NCBI GenBank assembly: GCA_001871755.1
Contig: MNXL01000366.1
Location: forward strand, 1-5,673
DNA length: 5,673 bases
Source: Anaerolineae bacterium CG2_30_64_16
GTDB taxonomy: Bacteria > Chloroflexota > Anaerolineae > CG2-30-64-16
Reading direction: 5' to 3'
Shown here: positions 5,545 through 5,673 of the stretch, piece after piece
Layout of the letters: every line of letters starts with the position of its first letter
Numbering within the stretch: the first letter of the stretch is position 1
The notes under the pieces: generated by a model
Database searches by the model: none
What the model was told of the DNA's origin: nothing
The model's input: only the letters and a program-made list of their open reading frames with translations
Translations under genes and position numbers: made by a program

Positions 5545-5673
5545 TTGGTAGATTGGTAAATTGGTAAATTGGTAGATTGGTAAATTGGTAGATTGGTAAA
5601 TTGGTAGATTGGTAAATTGGTAGATTGGTAAATTGGTAGATTGGTAAATTGGTAGATTGGTAAATTGGTAGAT
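5545..5673 (-). repeat. 8-bp-period tandem array upstream of the acyl-CoA ligase operon, AT-rich dialect
   Basis: Sixteen octamers on the plus strand alternate TTGGTAGA and TTGGTAAA and continue off the window edge. On the strand of the downstream gene they read TCTACCAA / TTTACCAA. The alternation makes a 16-bp higher-order unit, broken once by two adjacent TTGGTAAA copies at 5553-5568. Near-identity of copies suggests recent expansion. The array leaves only 27 nt (5518-5544) before the ligase start, so the operon promoter must lie within the array or beyond the window. The minus-strand ttaccaatttacc within the doublet is identical to plus-strand 13-25, tying this array to the first one. Confidence 0.93.

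Overview
The window looks like chromosomal DNA from a high-GC bacterium. My best guess is a member of Chloroflexota (Anaerolineae/Caldilineae type). The guess rests on the style of the tyrosine kinase (long poly-tyrosine tail followed by a basic end), on a fused ADP-forming acyl-CoA synthetase next to a stand-alone Pta-N-terminal-like protein, and on intergenic DNA crowded with short tandem and palindromic repeats. No rRNA or other marker gene is present, so this placement is an inference.

Layout. Positions 1-48 hold an 8-bp-period tandem array that runs almost up to the ribosome binding site of the first gene. Positions 63-1703 (+) encode a membrane polysaccharide co-polymerase fused to a bacterial tyrosine kinase (Wzc/CapAB-like), which ends in eight consecutive tyrosines. 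A near-textbook intrinsic terminator follows at 1760-1796. The gene-free stretch 1704-2304 lies between convergent transcription units. After the terminator it contains a cluster of palindromic REP/dRS3-like units (1859-2128), a long inverted repeat (2189-2223) and a second 8-bp array (2222-2285).

On the minus strand, a probable two-gene operon is read from right to left. First comes a 696-residue fused acetate/acyl-CoA ligase (ADP-forming) at 5517-3427. After a 51-bp gap comes a 356-residue BioD-like P-loop plus DRTGG-domain protein at 3375-2305, which resembles the N-terminal non-catalytic part of phosphotransacetylase. A third 8-bp array (5545 to the window end) sits directly upstream of the operon.

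How the genes fit together. The kinase would control chain length or export of a surface polysaccharide at the cytoplasmic membrane. The minus-strand pair belongs to acetate/acyl-CoA energy metabolism: the ligase makes ATP directly from an acyl-CoA, and the DRTGG protein is plausibly a nucleotide-sensing partner. Nothing in the sequence links the two units functionally.

The least explained signal is the 8-bp tandem repeat family. It appears in three intergenic places in two sequence dialects (TTACCAAT-like and GTCACCGT-like), and both dialects occur together in the first array. Upstream of both transcription units it lies in the same orientation relative to the downstream gene.
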